Shown here one piece after another: positions 8,301 through 15,613 of a DNA stretch of 26,016 nt; the first letter of the stretch is position 1; every line of letters begins with the position of its first letter. The stretch comes from Dehalococcoidales bacterium (GTDB lineage: Bacteria; Chloroflexota; Dehalococcoidia; Dehalococcoidales; RBG-16-60-22). The notes below the pieces were generated by a model, which searched no databases, had not been told where the DNA came from, and saw only the letters and a program-made list of their open reading frames with translations. Made by a program: the position numbers and the translations under genes. The stretch is from positions 1-26,016 of the forward strand of contig JAUWGD010000006.1 of NCBI GenBank assembly GCA_030606585.1, given 5' to 3'.

Positions 8301-9281
8301 TTAAAACTTCGTCTTTTCTTCCCACATGCTTGACTGCAGGTACGTGGCAAGATTTACGTCATTGTTGGTGATTTTAAGCTTTCTCCGTATGTTTTCCCGG
8401 TGACGGTTGATAGTGGCCATAGATACCCCTCTAATCTGGGCTATTTCTTTGGTTCTCATACCATTCCGTATCGTGTTACAAATTGTTATTTCTGTCGGTG
8501 TCAGAGAATGATATGAATTCGATAGATGCCGGACAAACTGTGATGTAATTTCCTCCAGGTTTGTCTTGAGCATCTCGACATATTTACTTTGTGTTTGAGG
8601 TAATTCTAAGGCGAGAGCAAGTAGAATAGGCATTATGACTTTATCGACGTTCGTTTTTATATCCCGGTAAATTTCATTTTTTTCTTCCTCGATCCTGGTT
8701 AAAACTGTTCGAAGAGCCGTGTTTGATTCCTGTATGGCCTTCCGCTCCAGACTCAGTTGTTTATTGATATCCTGCAATTCCATTTCGGCAGAAATCCGTG
8801 TCGCGATAGTGCCAATCTGGTCCGCCAGTGCATCCAGTAGAGCGCGTTCTTCCGCGAGGAAAGGGCCTTCATCAGCAGGCGGACGTTCCTCTAAATAGAA
8901 CATCGCTACTTCACCTACGGGTTCGCTGTAAACATAAATCCGTGAGGACTGCCGCCATTCCGTGATTTTGAATCCTTCACTCTTGTAGGTGGTTTCTTTA
9001 AAGACAATCCTTGCGCATGTAATATCCGGATACTGCCATGAATGGGGTAAGAAGCTGACCAGCTCTTCCAGTAGATTGTCGAGGGAGTTAAAGTGACGCT
9101 CAGCCAGCTGCGATACCCCGTAGAGGCAGTTCAGCTCCTTGATACGCTCGCGAAGCGCGCTTTCGACCTTCGGTTGCTCGGTTTCGTCGCTAAACGGAAT
9201 TCGCCAGAGCCGGGCCAGTTCTGTATTAGGGATTTTAATATCATTATTATTATCGTTTGATATAACCTTCTTCTTAGCCAT
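8301..9281 (-). CDS. LuxR-type regulator with GAF-like sensor region
   Basis: A 326-residue protein. Residues about 260-326 form a LuxR/GerE helix-turn-helix: 'LTPTEITICNTIRNGMRTKEIAQIRGVSMATINRHRENIRRKL'. Residues about 45-170 look like a GAF-type sensory domain ('LAERHFNSLDNLLEELVSFLP', later 'FLAEERALLDALADQIGTIATRI'), followed by a long coiled-coil helix (about 165-215). No response-regulator receiver domain is present, so it probably senses a ligand or redox state directly. It lies upstream of the TRAP operon on the same strand and divergent from the diaphorase operon; either may be its target. The ribosome binding site is weak. Confidence 0.78.
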   Translation of the reverse strand: MAKKKVISNDNNNDIKIPNTELARLWRIPFSDETEQPKVESALRERIKELNCLYGVSQLAERHFNSLDNLLEELVSFLPHSWQYPDITCARIVFKETTYKSEGFKITEWRQSSRIYVYSEPVGEVAMFYLEERPPADEGPFLAEERALLDALADQIGTIATRISAEMELQDINKQLSLERKAIQESNTALRTVLTRIEEEKNEIYRDIKTNVDKVIMPILLALALELPQTQSKYVEMLKTNLEEITSQFVRHLSNSYHSLTPTEITICNTIRNGMRTKEIAQIRGVSMATINRHRENIRRKLKITNNDVNLATYLQSSMWEEKTKF

Positions 9282-9315
9282 GAGTTCTTACTTTTTGCCT
9301 ATTTTTTATGTGCAT

Positions 9316-9338
9316 TATACTGGTAATTATTCAGTATA
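9316..9338. promoter_or_regulatory. Candidate operator in divergent region
   Basis: A perfect 7-bp dyad, TATACTG-N9-CAGTATA, sits in the 134-nt gap between the LuxR-type regulator and the nuoE-like gene, just downstream of the regulator's predicted transcription start. The position fits autoregulation or control of the divergent operon. A single half-site (CAGTATA) also occurs at 7968-7974 upstream of the TRAP promoter. Confidence 0.45.
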
Positions 9339-9348
9339 TACTTCACTT

Positions 9349-9377
9349 AGATTACCTTATAAAATAAGTAAAGTCAA
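9349..9377 (-). promoter_or_regulatory. Probable promoter of LuxR-type regulator
   Basis: On the minus strand TTGACT (9377-9372) is followed after exactly 17 nt by TAATCT (9354-9349). Transcription would start near 9342 and run across the TATACTG/CAGTATA dyad. No comparably clear promoter is seen for the plus-strand operon, though TATAAA at 9358-9363 is a possible -10 box. Confidence 0.45.
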
Positions 9378-9415
9378 CTATTATCTCTGCTTCGGAGTTA
9401 TCAAAGGAGGTTTCC

Positions 9416-9898
9416 ATGAATCTGTCAAAGCTGGAATCGATACTGAAGGGACGCAGCAGCCAGCCCCATCAATTGATTGAAGTGCTGCATGACGTACAGG
9501 AACATTACGGGTACATTCCTGAGGAAGCCATGAGAGAAATATCTAAAACTCTCGGCGTTCCCCTTATAGAGGTCTACCGGGTGGCTTCCTTTTACAAGGC
9601 TTTTAAACTCAAGCCGACCGGGAAATACGTGATAACAGTATGCAACGGCACCGCATGTCATGTCCGTGGCGCCCAACTCCTTCTGGACCAGGCTACGAGC
9701 CAACTGGGTATCAAACCCGGTGAGGTAACCGATGACGGTATGTTTTCTATCGAACATGTCAATTGCCTGGGAGCATGCGCTTTAGGGCCGATTGCCTCTG
9801 AAAATGGAACCCTCGGCCACCACATGACTCCAGCGAAGCTCCGGAAACTTATAAACTCGCTTAACCGCGAAGTAAAAAAGGAGGTCAAGCATGCCTAA
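9416..9898 (+). CDS. NuoE-like [2Fe-2S] subunit of NADH-oxidising module
   Basis: A 160-residue protein of the thioredoxin-like [2Fe-2S] family (NuoE, HoxE, HymA, HndA). The four cluster ligands are visible as Cys76-x4-Cys81 and Cys117-x3-Cys121, and the N-terminal helical part 'LIEVLHDVQEHYGYIPEEAMREISKTLGVPLIEVYRVASFY' is typical. In the family this subunit sits beside the flavin subunit and exchanges electrons with it. AAAGGAGGT precedes the ATG. The end overlaps the next gene by 8 nt. It could equally serve a hydrogenase, formate dehydrogenase or other oxidoreductase. Confidence 0.93.
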   Translation: MNLSKLESILKGRSSQPHQLIEVLHDVQEHYGYIPEEAMREISKTLGVPLIEVYRVASFYKAFKLKPTGKYVITVCNGTACHVRGAQLLLDQATSQLGIKPGEVTDDGMFSIEHVNCLGACALGPIASENGTLGHHMTPAKLRKLINSLNREVKKEVKHA

Positions 9899-11744
9899 GA
9901 TAGCCACGAAAGAAGACCTGGAGGCTATAGGGAAGCAGCTTCTCCTCGATAGAAAGAAATTAAATAAAACGATTATCGTATGCGGCGGTACGGGGTGTAA
10001 AGCGTCACACAGCCAGGATGTCATCGAGGCCATAAATCAGGAATTAATCACACAGGAAATGGATTCTTCAGTCCATTTACGTATGACAGGATGTCACGGT
10101 TTCTGCGAGCAGGGCCCTATTGCCGTCATAGAACCGGGTAATATCTTTTATTGTCATATCACACCCGAGGATGCTCATGACATCGTTACTAAAACTTTAC
10201 AGAGTGGTGAGGTTATAGAGAGGTTGCTATATACCGACCCGGTAACCGGGAGAAAAATCCACACCGAGTCGGAAATTCCTTTCTACCTCGCCCAGGACCG
10301 TCAGTTGCTGTCCCGGAACAGAGAGGTCAATCCATGTTCCATAGAGGATTACATCGCTGTCGGCGGTTATACGGCGCTGGCTAAAGTTGTCAATAGCTTA
10401 TCTCCCGAGGAAATCATCCATGAAATTAAAGTATCCGGTTTAAGGGGACGGGGTGGTGGCGGTTTCCCTACCTGGCGCAAGTGGGCTGAATGCAGCGAAG
10501 CTTCAAGTGATGAGAAATACGTCATCTGTAACGCGGATGAAGGCGATCCCGGCGCGTATATGGACCGCTGCGTACTGGAAGGCAATCCGCATCTGGTCAT
10601 TGAGGGTATGATGATAGGCGCTTATGCCGTTGGCGCTAAAAAGGGCTATATCTATGTTCGTAATGAATACCCCCTGGCGGTGAAACATGCCCGGTTAGCC
10701 GTACAGCAGGCCAGAAAGTTTGGTCTCCTCGGCGAAGATATCCTGGGGTCATCATTTTCATTTGATGTTGACGTTGCCAGGGGTGGTGGTGCATTCGTCT
10801 GCGGGGAATCGACTGCACTCATGGCTTCGCTGGAGGGTAAAGTAGGCGAGCCACGCCCCAAGGATGTGCACACTGTTGTTGACGGTCTATGGCACAAACC
10901 GACGACACTCAACAATGTCGAAACATGGGCCAATATCCCCTCTATAATTCTGAACGGCGCCAGCTGGTTTGCTTCTAAAGGAACGAAAGGAAGCAAGGGA
11001 ACAAAGATTCTAGCTCTCACCGGTCGCATTAAAAACACCGGGCTTGTCGAGGTTGCCATGGGTACATCTATACGACATATCGTGTTCGATATCGGCGGTG
11101 GAGCCACGGATGGCAAAGCTGTCAAAGCGGTCCAGACCGGAGGCCCGTCCGGCGGCTGTTTACCGGTTGATAAATTCGACCTGCCGGTGGACTTTGACGT
11201 GCTTTACGAGGCAGGCTCAATGGTAGGCTCCGGCGGTATGGTGGTCATGGACGAAAGCTCCTGTATGGTGGACGTGGCCAAATACTTCCTTACGTTCTTA
11301 CAGGACGAGTCATGCGGCCTGTGCGTTCCCTGCCGGCTGGGAATCGACCGCATGCTCGAGATTATCACTGATATCACTGAAGGTCGCGGTACTCTCGAAC
11401 AGATAGACCTCCTCGAAGAATTAGCTGACACGGTTACGCAAACATCGCTTTGCGGGCTGGGGAAGACCGCAGCGAACCCCGTGCTTTCTACGTTACGCTA
11501 TTTCCGTGAGGAATACGAAGCACACATCAATAATAAGGAATGTCCCGCCGGTGTCTGCAAGGCTCTCATCGAGTATTCTATCGACCCGGAGAAATGTAAC
11601 GGCTGCGGAGCCTGCAAACGAGCTTGCATGCACGATGCAATAAGCGGAGAGAAAAAAGAGGCACACGTGATTGATCCCGGGCTGTGCCAGAAATGCGGAA
11701 TTTGCATGAGCGAGTGTAAGTTTGAAGCAATTCAGGTTGAATAA
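9891..11744 (+). CDS. NuoF-like NADH-binding flavoprotein (HymB/HndC type)
   Basis: A 617-residue protein with three parts. Residues 1-105 are a thioredoxin-like [2Fe-2S] domain (Cys31, Cys36, Cys68, Cys72). Residues about 145-530 are the complex I 51-kDa domain: the FMN loop GRGGGGFPTW (186-195), the NADH-site segment NADEGDPGAYMDR (214-226), then SLBB and the [4Fe-4S] ligands Cys475, Cys478, Cys481 and Cys521. Residues 569-617 are a two-[4Fe-4S] ferredoxin domain. This three-part layout is that of electron-bifurcating or NAD-linked hydrogenase and formate dehydrogenase flavin subunits rather than of respiratory complex I. It oxidises or reduces NAD(P)(H) via FMN. A strong AAGGAGG lies inside the end of the preceding gene. 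Confidence 0.94.
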   Translation: MPKIATKEDLEAIGKQLLLDRKKLNKTIIVCGGTGCKASHSQDVIEAINQELITQEMDSSVHLRMTGCHGFCEQGPIAVIEPGNIFYCHITPEDAHDIVTKTLQSGEVIERLLYTDPVTGRKIHTESEIPFYLAQDRQLLSRNREVNPCSIEDYIAVGGYTALAKVVNSLSPEEIIHEIKVSGLRGRGGGGFPTWRKWAECSEASSDEKYVICNADEGDPGAYMDRCVLEGNPHLVIEGMMIGAYAVGAKKGYIYVRNEYPLAVKHARLAVQQARKFGLLGEDILGSSFSFDVDVARGGGAFVCGESTALMASLEGKVGEPRPKDVHTVVDGLWHKPTTLNNVETWANIPSIILNGASWFASKGTKGSKGTKILALTGRIKNTGLVEVAMGTSIRHIVFDIGGGATDGKAVKAVQTGGPSGGCLPVDKFDLPVDFDVLYEAGSMVGSGGMVVMDESSCMVDVAKYFLTFLQDESCGLCVPCRLGIDRMLEIITDITEGRGTLEQIDLLEELADTVTQTSLCGLGKTAANPVLSTLRYFREEYEAHINNKECPAGVCKALIEYSIDPEKCNGCGACKRACMHDAISGEKKEAHVIDPGLCQKCGICMSECKFEAIQVE

Positions 11745-11755
11745 CGAGGTGAAAC

Positions 11756-12454
11756 ATGTTGCATTATGTAACCGTTAACATTGACGGCGCTGATATTAAG
11801 GCCCCCAAGGGTTCCAGCGTACTTGAAGTGGCTATAGAATACGGCATCTGTATCCCACACCTGTGCCATGTACCGGGTCTTTCAGACATTGGAGCCTGCC
11901 GGCTCTGTATCGTCGAGCACGTCACCAACGGACGTTCACAGGTAACTACTTCCTGTACATTGAAAGTGCAGGAAGGCATGGTAATCAGGAGTAATACGGA
12001 TAGAATCAAGAGGCTCCGTCATAATATTGCCGAGTTGCTGGTTGCCGAAGCTCCGAATTCCCGTGCTATTCAGGATATCGCCGTCCGTTGTGGTGTCAAG
12101 AAGGTACGCTATCCGTTCAGGAACAGCAACTGTGTTTTGTGCGGGCGCTGTGTACGCGCCTGCGCGGAGCTGTGGCATGCCAACGCCCTGGGCTTTGTCG
12201 GACGGGGTAAAGACCGCCACGTGGAACGCCCCCTCAACATGCGCCAGGAATTCTGCAAGGGGTGTGATTACTGCATCCAGCTTTGTCCCATGACCATCAC
12301 GCCTTGCGACGGCCCCATGAAGCCCGGCGAGGAATACCTCTGCGGAAAATGCGAATCACAGCTGATGATAACGGAAGAAGTGCCGGACAGCTGCGCATGG
12401 TGCCGGCTGGGTGAAGGCTTTAACTGCGGGCGTTATGCCGGGGTCAAATCCTAG
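11756..12454 (+). CDS. HoxU/NuoG N-terminal-like iron-sulfur protein
   Basis: A 232-residue protein matching the electron-transfer arm of NuoG or HoxU. Residues 1-75 are a [2Fe-2S] ferredoxin domain (Cys37, Cys48, Cys51, Cys67). Residues 126-177 carry two [4Fe-4S] motifs (Cys126/129/132/136 and Cys167/170/173/177). Between them the usual His-Cys3 cluster motif is absent: His89 remains, but the expected C-x2-C-x5-C is replaced by EAPNSRAIQDIAVRCG. The tail adds Cys196/199/213/216, a zinc-ribbon-like or extra cluster site. No H-cluster or molybdopterin domain follows. It begins 11 nt after the NuoF-like gene, so the three form one operon; the terminal electron partner is not encoded beside them. 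Confidence 0.85.
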   Translation: MLHYVTVNIDGADIKAPKGSSVLEVAIEYGICIPHLCHVPGLSDIGACRLCIVEHVTNGRSQVTTSCTLKVQEGMVIRSNTDRIKRLRHNIAELLVAEAPNSRAIQDIAVRCGVKKVRYPFRNSNCVLCGRCVRACAELWHANALGFVGRGKDRHVERPLNMRQEFCKGCDYCIQLCPMTITPCDGPMKPGEEYLCGKCESQLMITEEVPDSCAWCRLGEGFNCGRYAGVKS

Positions 12455-12491
12455 AGATCAAGCCCCTGACCTTGATGGAGCAGATGTAAGC

Positions 12492-12511
12492 TGGCGCCAC
12501 TATTCGCGCCA
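12492..12511 (+). other. Hairpin after diaphorase operon
   Basis: TGGCGC and GCGCCA form a short GC-rich stem with an 8-nt loop about 40 nt past the stop of the HoxU-like gene. The position suits a transcript end, but no T-run follows, so termination by this hairpin alone is doubtful. Perhaps it protects the 3' end. Confidence 0.3.
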
Positions 12512-12573
12512 AGATGACCAGCGTTATTGAAACCTTTGAAGAGTTCTCAGACCAACTGGCAATAAATTTGAGC

Positions 12574-13404
12574 CTAAGTCCCGTACTCTTCCTTCTTCGG
12601 GGCACTTAAGGAACCCAGCCTTTTCTCTTCTACTCCCTTTTTCCCCTTTAGTTTAAACGTCCGGTAATCCCGGTAAGAGATCTTCTCGTTAGGGCGTCCC
12701 CAACCCAGTTCTTTCAATGCTTCGACAACTTTCTGAAGTTTCGGTGCCATTTCTTGCATCCCCAGACCCTGAAGATGTGGCGGAAGTTCCTTCCTCTCTT
12801 CGGGTTCCATCCCTAATAAATCGCAGATTGCCTCTACTGCCCAACGTGCACCTCTCACTGGTGGTGTCTGGTCGCGACCCCCCTCGAAATCAGGTGAGGT
12901 CATTCCGCATTTCTCCTTTTCATACAGAGCAAAAGTCATCTCCAGTATCCTGGCATCGGGGTCCATAAGGTCTAAAGCACGCTGGACTCGATTATAGCGT
13001 ACTCTAAGGCAATCTATGGCGCCGTAATCCTCCTCAAATCTATCGATTACGTATTCCACGGCGGGAACGGATGCGGCATAATTGAGGTTACCGTTCTTCG
13101 ATAGTTCCTCGGTGGTAACACCAACTACATAACTTATAATAAAGGTAGAGGCGACAACAGCTCCACAGGTGCCGACTCCTGTCATGGCGACACCTCCATG
13201 GAGCCCAATCATTCCCTGGGTGAGCGCTTCTTGTGTTTCGGGTGAAAATAACTCGATATCCTCAGATCTGAATGCATCGCATATCGCCCCAAAAGTGGCT
13301 GGGGCGCAGGCCATGTATTTTGCCCCGATTTCATCCGCAAGATGCCCCGCTTTATCTATTATTCTTTCTCTCTTTTCCTCATCGATCTCTATTTTCCCGA
13401 TCAT
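12574..13404 (-). CDS. C_GCAxxG-like putative redox protein
   Basis: A 276-residue protein resembling the C_GCAxxG_C_C family of putative redox-active proteins. Visible are Cys33 and Cys42 in an N-terminal helical hairpin, a glycine-rich run 'GMIGLHGGVAMTGVGTCGAVVAST' with Cys80 (the TCGA motif of the family), and later Cys residues in 'DCLRVRYN' and 'EKCGMTSP'. The protein is longer than the usual 120-160 residues, with a helical and basic C-terminal extension. AAGGAGGT lies 5 nt before the ATG. It stands alone between the convergent diaphorase operon and the ABC operon. The family has no firmly known reaction. Confidence 0.55.
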   Translation of the reverse strand: MIGKIEIDEEKRERIIDKAGHLADEIGAKYMACAPATFGAICDAFRSEDIELFSPETQEALTQGMIGLHGGVAMTGVGTCGAVVASTFIISYVVGVTTEELSKNGNLNYAASVPAVEYVIDRFEEDYGAIDCLRVRYNRVQRALDLMDPDARILEMTFALYEKEKCGMTSPDFEGGRDQTPPVRGARWAVEAICDLLGMEPEERKELPPHLQGLGMQEMAPKLQKVVEALKELGWGRPNEKISYRDYRTFKLKGKKGVEEKRLGSLSAPKKEEYGT

Positions 13405-13819
13405 TCTTACCTCCTTGTGTTTATAAAATCAAATCAATTAAGTTTATTGCATTTGAGTTTATCCAGCAAGTTCTCGTTTAGGAATCGAGCAGACCAGTTT
13501 CCCCCGATGCTACATGTTGAGGTTTATCTTCTCCGTTTTCCGTCTGGTTTCCCGGCGGTCCTACCAAATTTCAACCATGCGACCTGCCCCGCATATCAGT
13601 ATTTTCAACACTCTGACGGATTGTTCAATTCCGTAAAAAGGATCGCGAAAAGTCAGGCTTGACAGTCAAGCGACGTTACGATGAAAACACAGACATCCCG
13701 ATGTTCATGCAATGGAAAGTAACTCTAGAGATATCACTCTCCGGATTTCCAGGCGTTCATTGCCGGTATAGACTTTTATATACAACGCATCTAAGGGCAG
13801 GGTAAATCACCCGAGACGA
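13405..13819. other. Intergenic region with recombinase debris
   Basis: A 415-nt gap between the DUF169 gene and the C_GCAxxG-like gene. It contains the recombinase remnant (13705-13800), a perfect hyphenated palindrome GCTTGACAGTCAAGC (13657-13671) and a weak promoter candidate for the C_GCAxxG-like gene (minus strand TTGCTG at 13469-13464, 17 nt, TAAACT at 13446-13441). No other gene is visible. Confidence 0.45.
13705..13800 (-). pseudogene. Serine recombinase C-terminal remnant
   Basis: The minus-strand frame ending at the TGA 13707-13705 reads LPLDALYIKVYTGNERLEI, then RRVISLELLSIA, then stop. It parallels the remnant at 263-451 (LALDALDIRITAS...KIDIKGGIPLEF) and the general C-terminal pattern of large serine recombinases. 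The stretch just past the remnant, 13694-13715, matches the repeat at 18572-18608 in 21 of 22 positions. The remnant begins only about 20 nt past the DUF169 stop. Confidence 0.5.
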
Positions 13820-14581
13820 TTAGGGATTCTGACTATCCGAAGCTATTTCTCTGGTTACCTGTGCATCCCACTCGATAAACTCTTCCCGGCTGCCTATCTC
13901 ATACCCCGGGGGAACCCATTTCATTTCCTTCAGGTTCTGTGTTATGGTGGGTATCCATTGATACGGGATAGATATTAGCATCAATCCATCCGGGAATACC
14001 CGCCTCCCTTTCATACCGTAAGACAGGCCGGTCGGGGTGTAATTAACCTTACCGCTGAGATAGGGATAAACATAAAGCGAGGAACACACGCCTACTACCG
14101 TCGCCCGGCTCTCGTACATTTCACCGGTGGAATAGGTCATTGCCCTCAGCAGGATTTCCGCCTGGCTGGGAGTGGCTATAATAGCAAGAAGGTCCGGTTC
14201 GAACTTTAGTTTGTCTATCGGCGATAAAGCGACATAGTTGACCGAACCCGTCTCTAAACTGGGGATAAATGTACGGAGCCGCCTGTTGGCATGCCCTTCC
14301 TGAAAGAGTTGAAGTCTTACGCCCAGCTGTCCGCCGTCGGAGCGACGCGGCAAATCGACCATCATGCCGAGAAATATCTTTCCGATACAATTTTCTTCCT
14401 CTCTGGTGAAATAGAAGGGAGTACCTCTCTGCTGCGCCTCTTTTACCATTTCACAGAGCCCCAGTTGTTTATCCAGCTTGTCAATTCCTTCCGGCTTGTG
14501 GAAGGAGTAATTGACACCTACAGGCGTTCTCTCAAATTTGAATTGACTGTAAACGGACAGGTCCGTTTGAAGTGGCCTCAT
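13820..14581 (-). CDS. DUF169 family protein
   Basis: A 253-residue protein of the DUF169 family, recognised from 'TPVGVNYSFHKPEGIDKL', 'LGLCEMVKEAQQRGTPFYFTREEENCIGK' and the C-terminal 'GVCSSLYVYPYLSGKVNYTPTGLSYGMKG'. The Cys residues in the LCEM, NCIG and GVCS motifs are family landmarks. The role is unknown; the family is widespread in anaerobes and often sits near redox or transport genes. A good AAGGAGAT precedes the ATG. It is the last gene after dppC, separated by 122 nt that hold competing hairpins, so its expression may be controlled independently of the transporter. Confidence 0.8.
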   Translation of the reverse strand: MRPLQTDLSVYSQFKFERTPVGVNYSFHKPEGIDKLDKQLGLCEMVKEAQQRGTPFYFTREEENCIGKIFLGMMVDLPRRSDGGQLGVRLQLFQEGHANRRLRTFIPSLETGSVNYVALSPIDKLKFEPDLLAIIATPSQAEILLRAMTYSTGEMYESRATVVGVCSSLYVYPYLSGKVNYTPTGLSYGMKGRRVFPDGLMLISIPYQWIPTITQNLKEMKWVPPGYEIGSREEFIEWDAQVTREIASDSQNP

Positions 14582-14591
14582 ATTTATCTCC

Positions 14592-14682
14592 TTTTTAACC
14601 GGGGGCGGTACGTTCGACCATCTTTACTACCATACTATATGAAAAAAGACCTCTTTACCAACCGCCGGTTAAAAAACGAGGT
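14592..14682 (-). promoter_or_regulatory. Attenuator-like pair of competing hairpins
   Basis: On the minus strand, ACCTC (14682-14678) pairs with GAGGT (14653-14649) around an inner AACC/GGTT stem (about 14671-14662), and a run of six T follows at 14647-14642: an intrinsic terminator. The inner arm TTTTTAACCGGCGGT (14675-14661) is also complementary to ACCGCC-CC-CGGTTAAAAA (14609-14592), which lies right beside the DUF169 ribosome binding site (14593-14586). Both structures need the same arm, so they cannot form together. This resembles a terminator/antiterminator switch. Structures read by eye, no energies computed. Confidence 0.5.
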
Positions 14683-14703
14683 TGTTTCTCCACACTTTAT
14701 ACG

Positions 14704-15600
14704 CTAGAGTAAACCTCTGAGCCTGGGGTCGAGGGCATCTCTCAGTCCGTCGCCAACCATATTGAAGGCAAAGACAACCAGCATGATAGCCAGACATGGC
14801 GCGAAGGAAAGCACCGGATTTCTTAATAAATATTGGTAACCGTCGCTGACCATGGCACCCCAGGCGGCGCCGGGTGGCTCGATGCCGATGCCGATAAAGC
14901 TAAGGCCGGCCTCGGCCAGGATAAGATTCCCGAGCTGCATCGTCATCAGTACGATGAGTGGCGGGAAGGCATTCGGCAGGATGTGGCCGAGCATGGTACG
15001 CAGGTCACTGGCACCCATAGCACGCCCGGCCATGATATAATCGTTTTCCCTGATACTGAGAGTCACGCCGCAGGTTACCCGCGCGTATCCAGGTATTGTA
15101 GCTATACTTAAGGCGATGATAACGTTCTGAATACCGCCGCCGAGGACGGATGCCACGACAAGAGCCAGTATCAACATCGGGAAGCACAACAATGCGTCCA
15201 TAGCCCTCATGATAATCATATTAATAAAACCGCCGAAATAACCGGCAATTACACCCAGTGTAATGCCGAAAACCGAAGCAATCCCCACAGATATAAACCC
15301 TACCATTAAGGCTGTCCTTGAACCGTAGATGAGCCGACTCAAAGTGTCTCTACCCAGAATATCGGAGCCCAGGGGGTGCTCCCAGTTTGGTTGAACTAAG
15401 GACTTCGCCGTGCTCAGCTTATAGGGGTCATAAGGTGCCAGCCATGTGGCGAAGACGGCGGTAAGTAACAGCAGCAATAATATGATAAGCCCGAAGACAA
15501 CCACGCCGCGTGATAAAAACACTCTGCGAAAGCGACGCCACTCGCTCACACGGGGTGGCGCTTCCTGGAACTCTGTTATGTTGTTAGATTTTTCTGCCAA
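14704..15600 (-). CDS. ABC transporter permease DppC-like
   Basis: A 298-residue inner-membrane permease of the oligopeptide/dipeptide/nickel family. An N-terminal cytoplasmic segment and first helix (about residues 27-55) precede 'PYDPYKLSTAKSLVQPNWEHPLGSDILGRDTLSRLIYGSRTAL', the classic DppC signature, then five further helices. The coupling motif facing the ATPase is visible as 'YIMAGRAMGASDLRTMLGHILPNAFPPLIVL' (EAA loop). It starts 13 nt after the dppB-like gene. No ATPase genes lie nearby. Substrate (peptide, nickel or other) cannot be decided from sequence. Confidence 0.92.
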   Translation of the reverse strand: MAEKSNNITEFQEAPPRVSEWRRFRRVFLSRGVVVFGLIILLLLLLTAVFATWLAPYDPYKLSTAKSLVQPNWEHPLGSDILGRDTLSRLIYGSRTALMVGFISVGIASVFGITLGVIAGYFGGFINMIIMRAMDALLCFPMLILALVVASVLGGGIQNVIIALSIATIPGYARVTCGVTLSIRENDYIMAGRAMGASDLRTMLGHILPNAFPPLIVLMTMQLGNLILAEAGLSFIGIGIEPPGAAWGAMVSDGYQYLLRNPVLSFAPCLAIMLVVFAFNMVGDGLRDALDPRLRGLL

Positions 15601-15613
15601 AGTTTGAAATCTC

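Noticed and set aside
13342..13662. A 106-residue plus-strand frame between the C_GCAxxG-like and DUF169 genes
   Set aside because: Starts inside the C_GCAxxG-like gene, shows no protein motif and runs through low-complexity intergenic sequence.
14291..14707. A 138-residue plus-strand frame spanning the DUF169 start and the gap before dppC
   Set aside because: Overlaps a recognised gene on the other strand and the hairpin region; no family signature or ribosome site.
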